Part shown: positions 9,040 through 17,182 of the stretch, piece after piece
Layout of the letters: each line of letters opens with the position of its first letter
Position numbering within the stretch: position 1 is the first letter of the stretch
Source: Catelliglobosispora koreensis DSM 44566
GTDB lineage: Bacteria; Actinomycetota; Actinomycetes; Mycobacteriales; Micromonosporaceae
DNA length: 64,000 nucleotides
NCBI RefSeq assembly: GCF_000379685.1
Contig: NZ_KB903289.1
Location: 283,543 to 347,542, forward strand
Reading direction: 5' to 3'
Notes under the pieces: model-generated
What the model saw: only the letters and a program-made list of their open reading frames with translations
Database searches by the model: none
What the model was told of the DNA's origin: nothing
Position numbers and translations under genes: made by a program

Positions 9040-9055
9040 TCGAGTGAGCCTACCC

Positions 9056-9643
9056 TTACTTGTTCTCCACGGAAGCTAAGCCGGGACCGGAAGCCAGGGG
9101 AACGCCATCAAGTGCCGTGAACGTCAGCGGATACACCGCTGGCATGGTCATCTGGAGGAAGGAATCCTCGCTAAACGGAATGCCCAGACCACGCAACGCC
9201 ATCGAGATGAACGTGCCGTGGCTGCCCACCAGGACGGTCCGTCCCTCGTAGGCCGACGCCAGGGAACGGACCGCCGATGACGCACGGGCCGCGAGCGCAT
9301 CGAGGCTTTCGCCGCCGGGGCGGACCGACGACGGGTCAGCCCAGCTCGCGCGGACGAACGATAGCCAGTGTGGCGACGGCTCAAAACCGTGATCCCACTC
9401 ACGCAGATCCTCGCGGGTCTCGACGGTCAGCCCGAGGGCATCAGCGACCGGCTGCACGGTCTGGATCGCCCGCAGGTAAGGGCTCGACCAGACCGCGTGG
9501 GGCTCCAGCAAGGCCAGCGAGGGCACGAGTTCGGCCGCTTGCGTGAGGCCCAGCGGTGCCAAAGGACGCGTGTATTCATCCGGCCCGCCCACGACCGGAA
9601 TCACTGACTGCGCATGGCGAACGAGCACGATCCGCGTGTGCAT
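9056..9643 (-). CDS. Histidine phosphatase superfamily protein
   Basis: About 195 residues from the ATG at 9643 (MHTRIVLVRHAQS). The RHA motif is the family catalytic His site (RHG in most members), and the second conserved histidine is in VLVGSHGTFI. Substrates of such phosphoglycerate-mutase-like phosphatases range from sugars and nucleotides to proteins and cannot be predicted. It is the first gene of the operon running down to 2430. Its start faces the divergent HAD gene across 32 bp containing a perfect 12-bp palindrome. A GTG at 9652 is an alternative start. Confidence 0.9.
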   Translation of the reverse strand: MHTRIVLVRHAQSVIPVVGGPDEYTRPLAPLGLTQAAELVPSLALLEPHAVWSSPYLRAIQTVQPVADALGLTVETREDLREWDHGFEPSPHWLSFVRASWADPSSVRPGGESLDALAARASSAVRSLASAYEGRTVLVGSHGTFISMALRGLGIPFSEDSFLQMTMPAVYPLTFTALDGVPLASGPGLASVENK

Positions 9644-9653
9644 CCGGGTCACG

Positions 9654-9665
9654 CTAGCCGGCTAG
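9654..9665. promoter_or_regulatory. Perfect 12-bp palindrome between divergent genes
   Basis: CTAGCCGGCTAG lies midway between the start of the histidine phosphatase gene (9643, minus) and the HAD gene (9676, plus). A perfect palindrome in a 32-bp divergent gap is a candidate operator controlling both transcripts, but no regulator is tied to it and chance is not excluded. Confidence 0.35.
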
Positions 9666-9675
9666 GGTTCGCCGC

Positions 9676-10326
9676 GTGGACCTGATCATCTTTGACTGCG
9701 ACGGGGTGCTCGTCGACAGCGAACGCATCGCCATCCGGGCCAACATCGAAGCTCTTGCCCAGCACGGCTTTACGGCCACCGAAGCGGTGGTCATCGAAAA
9801 CTTCGTCGGCAAGTCAACGCCGTCGATCCTGGCTATCGCCACGGATTGGCTCGGGCCGCAGCGGGCTCCACTTTGGATGGACGACTTCCGGGCGCTCTAC
9901 TATCGCGTCCTCGCCGAAGAGGTCGTCGCCGTCGACGGCATCGCCGAAGCGCTCGATCAGATCAGCCTTCCCGTTTGTGTGGCCTCATCTGGTACCCACG
10001 AAAAAATGAAAATGACCCTGGGCCGCACCGGGTTATATGACCGGTTCCAGGGCCGGATCTTCTCGGCTTCTGAGGTCGAGCATGGCAAGCCCGCACCTGA
10101 CCTGTTCTTGCACGCGGCCCGCAGCCTCGGCGCGGACCCGGCGCGGTGTGTGGTCGTGGAGGACAGCGCGCCCGGCGTGCAAGCGGCGATCGCGGCTGGC
10201 ATGCATTGTCTGGCTTACGCGGGCGGAGTGACGCCTGCCAGCGCTCTGGAAGGCTACGGCGCGACCCTGTTCTATGACATGCGTGACTTGCCGAAGCTGA
10301 CCGGATCGTTCCGCACTGCGGCATGA
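9676..10326 (+). CDS. HAD-superfamily phosphatase, beta-phosphoglucomutase subfamily
   Basis: A 216-residue haloacid dehalogenase hydrolase from GTG at 9676, preceded by AGGG. Motif I is IFDCDGVLVDSE (nucleophile and acid/base Asp), motif II is VASSG, motif III is the lysine in HGKPAPDLF, and motif IV is VVEDSAPGV. A helical cap between motifs I and II places it with subfamily IA enzymes (phosphoglucomutase, YieH, Gph types). The substrate is probably a small phosphorylated metabolite. Isochorismatase and GlxA-like genes follow on the same strand. Confidence 0.92.
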   Translation: MDLIIFDCDGVLVDSERIAIRANIEALAQHGFTATEAVVIENFVGKSTPSILAIATDWLGPQRAPLWMDDFRALYYRVLAEEVVAVDGIAEALDQISLPVCVASSGTHEKMKMTLGRTGLYDRFQGRIFSASEVEHGKPAPDLFLHAARSLGADPARCVVVEDSAPGVQAAIAAGMHCLAYAGGVTPASALEGYGATLFYDMRDLPKLTGSFRTAA

Positions 10327-10368
10327 TGGTGCCTGGTGGCAGGTATTCACGGGCGGGAGGATCAGGTC

Positions 10369-10908
10369 ATGAATAGCGCGCTTCTCGTCATTGACGTTCA
10401 GGAATCGTTCCGCGCCCGCGCCTCGTGGGCCAACTCGTCCACGCCCGATGTCGCTGATCGCGTCAATCAGCTGGCTGAGGCGACCCGGGCCAAGGGCGGC
10501 CAGGTGATCTGGGTGCTGCACATCGAGCCGGGCACGGGCACGGTCTTCGATCCGGAATCCGGTCACGTGCGGCTCATGGACGAGCTGATCGTCAAGGACG
10601 GCGAACCGGTGCTGCGCAAGACCGCCCACAATGCCTTCACCACAACGAACTTGCAGCAGTTGCTGGTTTCCCACGGCGTCACCGAAGTCACCGTGTGCGG
10701 CATCCGCACCGAGCAGTGCTGTGAGACCACCGCCCGCGTCGCCTCGGATCTGGGCTACAGGGTGAACTTCGTGACCGAGGCGACCGCGACGGAACCCATT
10801 GAGCGCAACGGAGTCACACTGTCCACATCGGACATCATCGCCCGCACCGAGTTCGTGCTCGATGGCCGGTTCGCCACGATCCAGACCCTGGCGGAAGCCA
10901 TCGCATGA
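10369..10908 (+). CDS. Isochorismatase-family cysteine hydrolase
   Basis: A 179-residue hydrolase from ATG at 10369, with GGGAGGATCAG as ribosome site. The catalytic triad is visible: Asp in LLVIDVQ, Lys in LRKTAHNAF, and Cys in RTEQCCETTA. The family includes nicotinamidase, N-carbamoylsarcosine amidase and true isochorismatase. The absence of the usual metal-site motif and the coupling to a GlxA-like regulator point to a catabolic amidohydrolase rather than a siderophore enzyme (inference). Its stop overlaps the next start as ATGA. Confidence 0.92.
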   Translation: MNSALLVIDVQESFRARASWANSSTPDVADRVNQLAEATRAKGGQVIWVLHIEPGTGTVFDPESGHVRLMDELIVKDGEPVLRKTAHNAFTTTNLQQLLVSHGVTEVTVCGIRTEQCCETTARVASDLGYRVNFVTEATATEPIERNGVTLSTSDIIARTEFVLDGRFATIQTLAEAIA

Positions 10909-11825
10909 CCCGCATCGTCTTCCTGCTCCTGCCCGGCGTGCACTTGCTCGACCTGGCCGGTCCCGCTCAGGTGTTTTCCATCGCGGCGAATTACGGCCTG
11001 GGCTACGAGCTGCATTACGTGGCGGAGCAGGAAGAGATCCGGTCAGCGCAAGGCCTGCCCGTCAAGGCTTCCGTGGGCATGCCTGCTTTAGACCCACAAG
11101 ACCTTTTGTGTGTACCAGGCTGGCGCGCGCCAACCCTGAAAACCAGTGGCCCCATGACCAAGGCGACGGCCCGCTGGATCGCGGCGCACCACGACAACGG
11201 CGGCACGGTGGCGAGCATCTGCGCGGGTGCCGACGCGCTCGGCCGGGCGGGCCTGCTCGACGGCCGCCGGTGCACGACACACCATGAGCTGCAGGACGAG
11301 CTGGCGATCCGCTACCCGAAAGCACACGTGATCCGCGACGTCTTGTTCGTCGTGGATGGACGCATCGTCACCTCGGCCGGGATCGCCAGCGGCATCGACC
11401 TCGCGCTGCACCTCATCGCGACCAGGCACGGTCCCGGAGCGGCCGCCCGCATCGCCCGCAACATGGTCGTCTACGCCCGGCGTAATGGCGAGGAGCAACA
11501 GGACAGTGTGATGCTGAGGTTCCGTTCGCACCTGTCGGACACGGTGCACCGGGCACAGGACCACATCGACGGCCACTTCACCGGACGGCTCGCCCTGGCT
11601 GACATCGCCGCCTTCGCACAGGTCAGCGAGCGCACCCTGACCCGTCAGTTCACCGAGGCGACCGGCCTGACACCGTTGCGCTATCAGCAATTGCTGCGCG
11701 TCGAGCGTGCCGAGCATCTCATCGGCCACGGCGCCACGGTCGAGGCGGCGGCCCGCGCGGTCGGTTTCACCGACGCCCGGATGCTGCGCCGGCTGCGCGC
11801 TGTCCACCGGTCGGTGGACAGCTGA
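10905..11825 (+). CDS. GlxA-type transcriptional regulator (DJ-1/PfpI domain plus AraC helix-turn-helix)
   Basis: A 306-residue two-domain regulator. Residues 1-170 form a DJ-1/PfpI-like amidotransferase domain with the nucleophile elbow SICAGADALG. Residues 210-306 carry two helix-turn-helix motifs of the AraC type (LADIAAFAQVSERTLTRQFTEATG and VEAAARAVGFTDARMLRR, quoted in part). Such proteins typically control adjacent catabolic genes; here the isochorismatase-like gene, translationally coupled upstream, is the obvious candidate target. The last codons contain an 11-bp hairpin (11799-11822). Confidence 0.92.
   Translation: MTRIVFLLLPGVHLLDLAGPAQVFSIAANYGLGYELHYVAEQEEIRSAQGLPVKASVGMPALDPQDLLCVPGWRAPTLKTSGPMTKATARWIAAHHDNGGTVASICAGADALGRAGLLDGRRCTTHHELQDELAIRYPKAHVIRDVLFVVDGRIVTSAGIASGIDLALHLIATRHGPGAAARIARNMVVYARRNGEEQQDSVMLRFRSHLSDTVHRAQDHIDGHFTGRLALADIAAFAQVSERTLTRQFTEATGLTPLRYQQLLRVERAEHLIGHGATVEAAARAVGFTDARMLRRLRAVHRSVDS
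11799..11822. terminator. Perfect 11-bp hairpin at the end of the glxA-like gene
   Basis: Arms GCTGTCCACCG and CGGTGGACAGC are separated by GT and end three bases before the stop at 11825. No U-tract follows, so it may be a weak or Rho-assisted terminator, or one more member of the GTCCAC-containing palindromes that recur in this window. Confidence 0.4.
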
Positions 11826-11878
11826 ATTCAGTGACCTGAGCGACGCGGGCTCGATGGCCGCGGCGCCACGATCAACGC

Positions 11879-12658
11879 ATGACCGAAAAAGCTATCCACG
11901 TCAAGGGATTGCGCAAGAGTTACGGGGGCAAGGTCGCTGTCGACGGCCTCGATCTGGATGTCGCCTATGGCGAATGCTTCGCCCTGCTCGGCCCGAACGG
12001 CGCGGGCAAGACGACCACGGTGGAGATCCTGGAAGGCCATCGCACCAAGGACGCGGGCACCGTCGAGATTGGACCGCGCAAGGATGAGATTGGCATCGTC
12101 TTGCAGGAAGTCGCCGACGCCGCTGATCTGACCGTCCTGGAGATGGTGTCGCACTTCGCGAGCTACTACCCGAATCCGCGTCCGCCAGCGGAAGTCATTG
12201 GATTCGTTGACCTGCAACCGAAGGCACGCATCCGCACCCTGTCGGGCGGGCAGCGGCGCCGGCTCGATGTCGCGATCGGCATCGTCGGGCGGCCCCGGCT
12301 GCTGTTCCTTGACGAACCGACCACGGGATTCGATCCGCAGGCGCGACGGCACTTCTGGGCACTCATCAAGGCGCTTGAGGACACCACGATCGTCCTGACG
12401 ACGCACTACCTGGAGGAAGCCGAGGCGCTCGCCAGCCGTGTCGCCGTCATCGCGCAGGGCCGCATCGTCGCCGAGGGCGACCCGAAAACCCTTGGGGGAA
12501 GGGCGACCGCCAAGGCGACCGTGCGCTGGGACGGCGGCGAAACACAGACCGACGACCCAGCGGCTCTCGTCGCTTCACTCGGTGAGGTCAAAGGCCTCAC
12601 GGTCACCCGGCCGTCCCTGGAAGACGTTTACCTGCAGCTGATCGGAGAAGGCAAATGA
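11879..12658 (+). CDS. ABC transporter ATP-binding protein (DrrA/YhaQ type)
   Basis: A 259-residue ATPase of an ABC-2 exporter. Walker A is GPNGAGKTT, the signature is LSGGQRRRLD, Walker B is LLFLDEPTTGFDP, and the switch histidine lies in VLTTHYLEEAE. The C-terminal 50 residues resemble the extra domain of DrrA-like proteins. It is translationally coupled (ATGA) to the membrane component and followed by a two-component system. The substrate is unknown; drug, lipid or peptide export are typical for this arrangement. Confidence 0.95.
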   Translation: MTEKAIHVKGLRKSYGGKVAVDGLDLDVAYGECFALLGPNGAGKTTTVEILEGHRTKDAGTVEIGPRKDEIGIVLQEVADAADLTVLEMVSHFASYYPNPRPPAEVIGFVDLQPKARIRTLSGGQRRRLDVAIGIVGRPRLLFLDEPTTGFDPQARRHFWALIKALEDTTIVLTTHYLEEAEALASRVAVIAQGRIVAEGDPKTLGGRATAKATVRWDGGETQTDDPAALVASLGEVKGLTVTRPSLEDVYLQLIGEGK

Positions 12659-13431
12659 GACGCGGCATCCTCGAGCTGAAGCTCTTCTTCCGCCAGCGTG
12701 ACGCGGTGGTGTTCACCTTCGCGTTACCTACTGTCCTGCTCTTGTTGCTGGGCAGCATCTTCGACGACGAGATGCGCAACACCGGTGTCACGGGAAGCCA
12801 GATGTTCACAGCGAGCATGCTCGCGGCCGGGATCGCGTCGACAACGTTTGTCAATCTGGGCATCGGCATCGCCATGGACCGTGATGACGGCACCATCAAG
12901 CGACTGCTCGGGATTCCCATGCCGCGCATCCATTATTTCCTCGGCAAGCTGATCCTCGTGCTGGTCGTGACCCTGGCCGAAGTCGTCATCATGCTGACCG
13001 CCGGTGTCCTGCTCTTCGACGTTGACCTGCCAAACGACGTCAGCAAATGGGCGACCTTCGCGTGGGTGTTCCTGCTCGGCGTAACTGGGTGCAGCCTGCT
13101 GGGCGTGGCCGCCAGCAGCTTGCCCCGCACGGCACGCAGCGCGCCAGCCGTCATGAACCTGCCCTATCTGGTGCTGTGCTTCATCTCTGGCGTGTTCGTC
13201 ATCCCGGCCAAGAACCTGCCCGAGTGGCTCGTCGACATTGGAGCGGTGTTTCCGCTCAAGTGGATGGCTCAGGGTTTCCGGTCGGTGTTCATGCCCGACA
13301 GCTTGCTGGACCACGAAATCACGGGATCGTGGGAGCATGGTCGCGTCGCTCTGGTCTTGGCGGCCTGGTGCATAGGAGGGCTGGTGCTGTGTCTGGCGAC
13401 GTTCCGGTGGCGCAGCCGCCAAGCGGGCTAG
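12655..13431 (+). CDS. ABC-2 type transporter permease
   Basis: A 258-residue membrane protein with six hydrophobic helices: residues about 20-40, 55-75, 100-125, 135-158, 168-188 and 228-250. The ABC-2 signature region is PYLVLCFISGVFVIPAKNLPEWL. It pairs with the coupled ATPase upstream to form an exporter. The gene overlaps the histidine kinase start by about 25 bp. This ABC-ABC-kinase-regulator order is common in actinomycetes, where the two-component system often controls the exporter. Confidence 0.93.
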   Translation: MRRGILELKLFFRQRDAVVFTFALPTVLLLLLGSIFDDEMRNTGVTGSQMFTASMLAAGIASTTFVNLGIGIAMDRDDGTIKRLLGIPMPRIHYFLGKLILVLVVTLAEVVIMLTAGVLLFDVDLPNDVSKWATFAWVFLLGVTGCSLLGVAASSLPRTARSAPAVMNLPYLVLCFISGVFVIPAKNLPEWLVDIGAVFPLKWMAQGFRSVFMPDSLLDHEITGSWEHGRVALVLAAWCIGGLVLCLATFRWRSRQAG

Positions 13432-14492
13432 AAGCCTGGCAGCGCAGCTTGCCCTGGTGGGAGCTGTATTTCGGGGTAGTGGCGGCCGGGACGATGTTCC
13501 TGGCCGTCAACCGCCCAGCGGCCATCACCCTGGCGGTGATGGCCGCGTGGTACCTCGTCGTGGGCCGGCGCTGCATTGACGGTGACCACCCGACGGTCCG
13601 CTCAGTGGTCTTCTTCGCCGGGGCAGGCGTCATCCTCACCGTCGCGCTGACGTTCGACACGGGTGCCTCGTTCATCCTGTTCGCGTTGTCGCCGCTGGCC
13701 CACATGGCCCTCGGGTTCCGGTGGGGCACGGTCGCCACGGTGGTGCTGAATCTGCTGCCGGCCGCGGTCCAAGCGGTGACACGCACGGGACCGTGGATTC
13801 ATCCGCTGGCCATCGGCGTCCTGGCCATCGTTTTGACAACCACCATTGGGTACTCGTTAGACAAGGTGATCGATCAGGGAATCAAACTGGCGCAAAGCCA
13901 GGCGGAGGTCGCGCGGCTGTCCCGCGAAGCCGAGCGGCAGCGCCTCGGCGCCGACCTGCACGACACCATCGCGCAGGGACTGTCCAGTGTGGTCATGCTG
14001 GTGCAAGCCGCCGACGCCGCACTCGATCGCGATGCCAGCGAAGCCCGGCGCCACCTCGACCTGGCCGCACTGACCGCTCGCGAGAACCTCAAGGAAATCC
14101 GGGCGGTCCTCGATGCCCTCATGCCTTCGGGACAGGATTTGCCTCAAGCCTTGCACCGCCTGGCGGACCGTTATCTGACCACCATGCAGGTGCACGGTCT
14201 GCCCCGCCCACTGCCGATTCCGGCCGAGGTCGTGTTGTTGCGGGCCGCTCAGGAGTCGTTCGCCAATGTGCGACGGCATGCTGAAGCGAGCGAGATCAGC
14301 GCCTCACTGCAATACACGCCAAGCACTGTCCGGCTCCAAGTGCGGGACAACGGCAAGGGATTTGACCCGTCTTTGGTCACGTCTGGCTACGGCATACCTG
14401 CTATGCGATCGCGAGTCACCCAGGCGGGCGGTCACGTGTCGGTGACGTCGGCACCCGGCGAGACCACCGTCACCGTGGAGGTGCCGACATGA
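13407..14492 (+). CDS. NarL-family sensor histidine kinase
   Basis: About 361 residues from the GTG at 13407 (VAQPPSGLEAW); another in-frame GTG lies at 13389. Residues 15-150 contain five or six membrane helices. The HisKA_3 dimerisation site is RLGADLHDTIAQGLSSV with the phospho-accepting His. The ATPase domain has AAQESFANVRRHA as N-box and RDNGKGFDP as G-box. The stop overlaps the response regulator start (ATGA). It probably senses membrane-active compounds handled by the adjacent ABC exporter (inference). Confidence 0.92.
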   Translation: MAQPPSGLEAWQRSLPWWELYFGVVAAGTMFLAVNRPAAITLAVMAAWYLVVGRRCIDGDHPTVRSVVFFAGAGVILTVALTFDTGASFILFALSPLAHMALGFRWGTVATVVLNLLPAAVQAVTRTGPWIHPLAIGVLAIVLTTTIGYSLDKVIDQGIKLAQSQAEVARLSREAERQRLGADLHDTIAQGLSSVVMLVQAADAALDRDASEARRHLDLAALTARENLKEIRAVLDALMPSGQDLPQALHRLADRYLTTMQVHGLPRPLPIPAEVVLLRAAQESFANVRRHAEASEISASLQYTPSTVRLQVRDNGKGFDPSLVTSGYGIPAMRSRVTQAGGHVSVTSAPGETTVTVEVPT

Positions 14493-15109
14493 TTTCCATC
14501 CTCATCGTTGACGATCACCCGGTCGTCCGCTCCGGGGTGCGTGGCATGCTCAGCGGCGAAGCCGATATCGCCGTCACCGGCGAAGCCGCCTCTGGAGACG
14601 AAGCCGTGACAGCGGTTCAGGCGTTGCGTCCCGACTTGGTGCTGATGGACTTGCGGATGCCCAACGGCGACGGCGTCACCGCGACGGCACGCATCGGCGC
14701 CCTGAATCTCGGCACTCGCGTGGTTGTTCTAACGACACACGAGACCGACGCCGACATCCTGCGCGCGGTCGAGGCCGGTGCCGCCGGTTACCTGCTCAAA
14801 GACGCGTCCCGGCAAGAATTGCTGACCGCGGTCCGTGCCGCGGCCAAGGGAGAGACCGTGCTCGCCCCCTCCGTCGCGGGAAGGCTGTGGCAGCACCGCA
14901 CCCGGCCCGGGATTAGCTTGTCAGCACGGGAAACCGAAGTGCTGGCACTGGTCGCGCGCGGGCTGTCCAACGCGGAGATCGGGGCGGCTCTGCACGTGAG
15001 CGAGGCGACCGTGAAGACCCACCTCTTACGCACCTTCACCAAACTCGGCGTGTCCGACCGCACAGCCGCCGTAACCACCGCGATGGCACAAGGCCTGCTA
15101 TCCCTATAG
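14489..15109 (+). CDS. NarL/FixJ-family response regulator
   Basis: A 206-residue regulator. The receiver domain has the acidic pair in VDDHPVV, the phosphorylation site in LMDLRMP (about Asp54) and the lysine in YLLKDASRQE. The C-terminal LuxR-type helix-turn-helix is LSARETEVLALVARG followed by NAEIGAALHVSEATVKTHL. It is the cognate partner of the overlapping kinase gene. A GNAT gene starts 2 bp after its stop, so that gene is presumably in the same transcript. Confidence 0.95.
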   Translation: MISILIVDDHPVVRSGVRGMLSGEADIAVTGEAASGDEAVTAVQALRPDLVLMDLRMPNGDGVTATARIGALNLGTRVVVLTTHETDADILRAVEAGAAGYLLKDASRQELLTAVRAAAKGETVLAPSVAGRLWQHRTRPGISLSARETEVLALVARGLSNAEIGAALHVSEATVKTHLLRTFTKLGVSDRTAAVTTAMAQGLLSL

Positions 15110-15111
15110 CT

Positions 15112-15864
15112 ATGCGCAGTCTCCACGACCGGGATGAGCTTTCCGCGCTGCTGAGCCGCGATCCGGCCCTGCACGCCTATGAGCTCGGTGACCTCGACGA
15201 CTTCTTCTGGCCCTTCACCACCTGGTATTCCAGCGGACAGTCGGTCGCGCTCATCTATCACGGCGGTGGTTTCCCGGTGCTGCTGTGCCTGGGTGCGTCG
15301 CCATCGTTCGTGGGTGACCTCGCTCCCCTGCTGCCGCGGCGCTTCGAGGCGCACCTGACACCCGGGCTGTCCGCCGCCTTGGAACCGCACTACACGGTGG
15401 CCGATAACGGGCTTCACCTGAAAATGAAACTCGCGATGTTGACGGGTTCAGACGGCGAGGGCGAAGTGCTGTCCGGAGCCGACCTGCCCGAGATCCTTCA
15501 GCTCTACGCCGAGGCTTATCCAGGCAACTGGTTCGACGCACGGATGCTGCAAACCGGGCAATACATCGGCATCCGCCGTGACGGCATGCTGGCCGCCATC
15601 GCCGGAATCCACGTCTACTCGCCTCGCTATCGGGTGGCCGCACTGGGCAATGTGACGACACATCCCCAGTGGCGCGGCCGAGGGCTGGCAGGAGCAGCGG
15701 TCACCCAGCTGTGCCGGCGGCTGCTGTCCACTGTGGACACCATCACCCTCAACGTCAAAGCCAGCAACACTTCTGCCATTGGGGTGTACTCGCGGCTCGG
15801 CTTCACGCTTGCCGCCGAATACCACGAGTACCACGTGTCGGACCCGCCGAGGCGGTCCGGCTAG
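15112..15864 (+). CDS. GNAT-family N-acetyltransferase
   Basis: A 250-residue protein whose C-terminal half has the GNAT acetyl-CoA site: IAGIHVYSPRYRVAALGNVTTHP, then WRGRGLAGAAVTQL (the R/Q-x-x-G-x-G/A loop) and the late NTSAIGVYSRLGF block. The N-terminal 120 residues form a degenerate second GNAT-like lobe, as in FR47/DUF4081 members. The substrate is unknown. It follows the response regulator by 2 bp. A perfect 12-bp inverted repeat overlaps its stop codon and ends the operon. Confidence 0.88.
   Translation: MRSLHDRDELSALLSRDPALHAYELGDLDDFFWPFTTWYSSGQSVALIYHGGGFPVLLCLGASPSFVGDLAPLLPRRFEAHLTPGLSAALEPHYTVADNGLHLKMKLAMLTGSDGEGEVLSGADLPEILQLYAEAYPGNWFDARMLQTGQYIGIRRDGMLAAIAGIHVYSPRYRVAALGNVTTHPQWRGRGLAGAAVTQLCRRLLSTVDTITLNVKASNTSAIGVYSRLGFTLAAEYHEYHVSDPPRRSG
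15726..15738. repeat. Dispersed palindrome GTCCA-N3-TGGAC, perfect copy
   Basis: GTCCACTGTGGAC in the GNAT gene, extended to a perfect 15-bp TGTCCACTGTGGACA palindrome. Confidence 0.7.
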
Positions 15865-15890
15865 CCGGCGTGGCGCAGCTAGCCGGACCG
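15853..15890. terminator. Bidirectional terminator candidate with perfect 12-bp stem
   Basis: CGGTCCGGCTAG (15853-15864, including the GNAT stop TAG) pairs perfectly with CTAGCCGGACCG (15879-15890) around a 14-nt loop. It sits between convergent genes and lacks a long U-tract, as is common in actinomycetes. Confidence 0.75.
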
Positions 15891-15906
15891 TTACCAGTAA
15901 AAGCAG

Positions 15907-17085
15907 TTAGCAGGGAGGAGCGACGGGATCGCTGGTCCCGGTGTCGACGAAGGCGTCACTGATGTAGCCGCCGTCAGGCATCCGGTCCCACAGATCTGTG
16001 GTGCCCAGTGGCCCGGTGACCGTCGAACCCCTTGCGGTGCAAGAGATTTGGATGACGTCACCGTCGTAGGCCTGGCGCACCACGCTATAACTGGTGCCCG
16101 GCCCGGACCGCACGTTGACCGAGCTAAACGTCCCCGAATCGACCGTCCCCGTCGCGGTGCCCGGTGGCGTCGTGTCGCCCGAGCCGTAGTTGATGATCGG
16201 GCAGCAGTTACTACGGTAGACCTTCACGCCGTTGCGTTCCCCGTAGCCTTGGTAGGCCTGGCTGCCCGCGTACCACGTCCAGCCACCGATCGTCTTGCCG
16301 ACGACGGTCACCGCCGTGTTTCCTTGCCACAGCGTCCAGTGCACGTGATCGCCATTAGCCGAACCGCCACAGGGCAGCTGTTCGGCGATCATGCCGAGGT
16401 ATTCACCTTCGGTCACATTGGACCCGTCGCCCTTGGTGGTGGTGTTACGCAGGTGGTAGTAGCCGGTCGTGTAACCGTTGTCGTGCACCACCTTGATGAA
16501 CGGCCACGTTCCGCTGGTGCAGAACCGGTACATCTTGCCGGCCCGTGAAGCGAGCACGCGACCGTCTCCACCGTAGAAGTCGATGGAGTTGTAGGGCGTC
16601 GACGTCCCGGAGTTGCCGTGCACTCCCCAGTGCGCCCAGCCTTGTCCCTGCTTCCAGGGCAAGCCGAGACCGGTCGGGGCAAGGGCGGTCACTTCCTGGT
16701 TGCCAAACAACCGCTGTTCGCCCGCGTCGAGCACGGGCGACTGACGCGAAGCCGCTTTGAACCCGGGCGTTCCCTCAAGGTGCACCGTCCACTTAGCACC
16801 GGTGCGCTTGGCGAGGAACAAGGCCGTGATGGGGGAACCGTGCACTCCGGATGGCACCTTGATCACGCTGCCGCCGAACGTCCACCCGCCTTCGCTGCGC
16901 TTGGGCTCAACGAGGGTTTCCAGAGCCGTGGTGCGAAATGTCTCCCTGGCCTGACTGCCGTGCAGAGCGATCAGCTCGGCGGCGACGGCTTGCGGCAGAT
17001 CGGGTTCTGCCTGGGCCGGCGCGGCCGGGATCACCAGCGCCGCAACGGTTGCGATAGCCAGGGCTATCCTTCGAGCAAGAGCCAC
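15907..17085 (-). CDS. Secreted M23-family endopeptidase with C-terminal SH3 domain
   Basis: A 392-residue lysin-like enzyme from GTG at 17085, chosen because AAGGAG lies 6-7 bases upstream and the product then starts with a Sec signal (ALARRIALAIATVAALVIP...AQA). The metallopeptidase domain resembles Lysobacter beta-lytic protease: zinc ligands are His156 and Asp169 (VHGNSGTSTPYNSIDF) and His249 in GDHVHW, with His211 in YYHLR. Residues 320-392 form an SH3-like cell-wall-binding domain (VNVRSGPGTSYSVV). It should cut glycyl or stem-peptide bonds in peptidoglycan outside the cell. The upstream gap is unusually AT-rich. Confidence 0.93.
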   Translation of the reverse strand: MALARRIALAIATVAALVIPAAPAQAEPDLPQAVAAELIALHGSQARETFRTTALETLVEPKRSEGGWTFGGSVIKVPSGVHGSPITALFLAKRTGAKWTVHLEGTPGFKAASRQSPVLDAGEQRLFGNQEVTALAPTGLGLPWKQGQGWAHWGVHGNSGTSTPYNSIDFYGGDGRVLASRAGKMYRFCTSGTWPFIKVVHDNGYTTGYYHLRNTTTKGDGSNVTEGEYLGMIAEQLPCGGSANGDHVHWTLWQGNTAVTVVGKTIGGWTWYAGSQAYQGYGERNGVKVYRSNCCPIINYGSGDTTPPGTATGTVDSGTFSSVNVRSGPGTSYSVVRQAYDGDVIQISCTARGSTVTGPLGTTDLWDRMPDGGYISDAFVDTGTSDPVAPPC

Positions 17086-17182
17086 TTTGGACTCCTTCCG
17101 GTAAAATGGATTAATGCTCGAACCATTTAGAGTTTTTCGAATAAACACAAATATGTCAATGGATGTTCATTAAGGTGAGGCG
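17086..17182. promoter_or_regulatory. AT-rich divergent promoter region of the M23 peptidase and GntR genes
   Basis: These 97 bp are much richer in A/T than the neighbouring genes. They contain AAATGG / CCATTT arms (about 17104-17129), two TTCGA blocks and ATG-TTCATT elements. The adjacent GntR regulator may bind here; the exact operator cannot be fixed by eye. Confidence 0.45.

Noticed and set aside
15112-15864. Toxin-antitoxin acetyltransferase
   Set aside because: The GNAT protein is too long and has no small antitoxin partner; it simply follows the response regulator.
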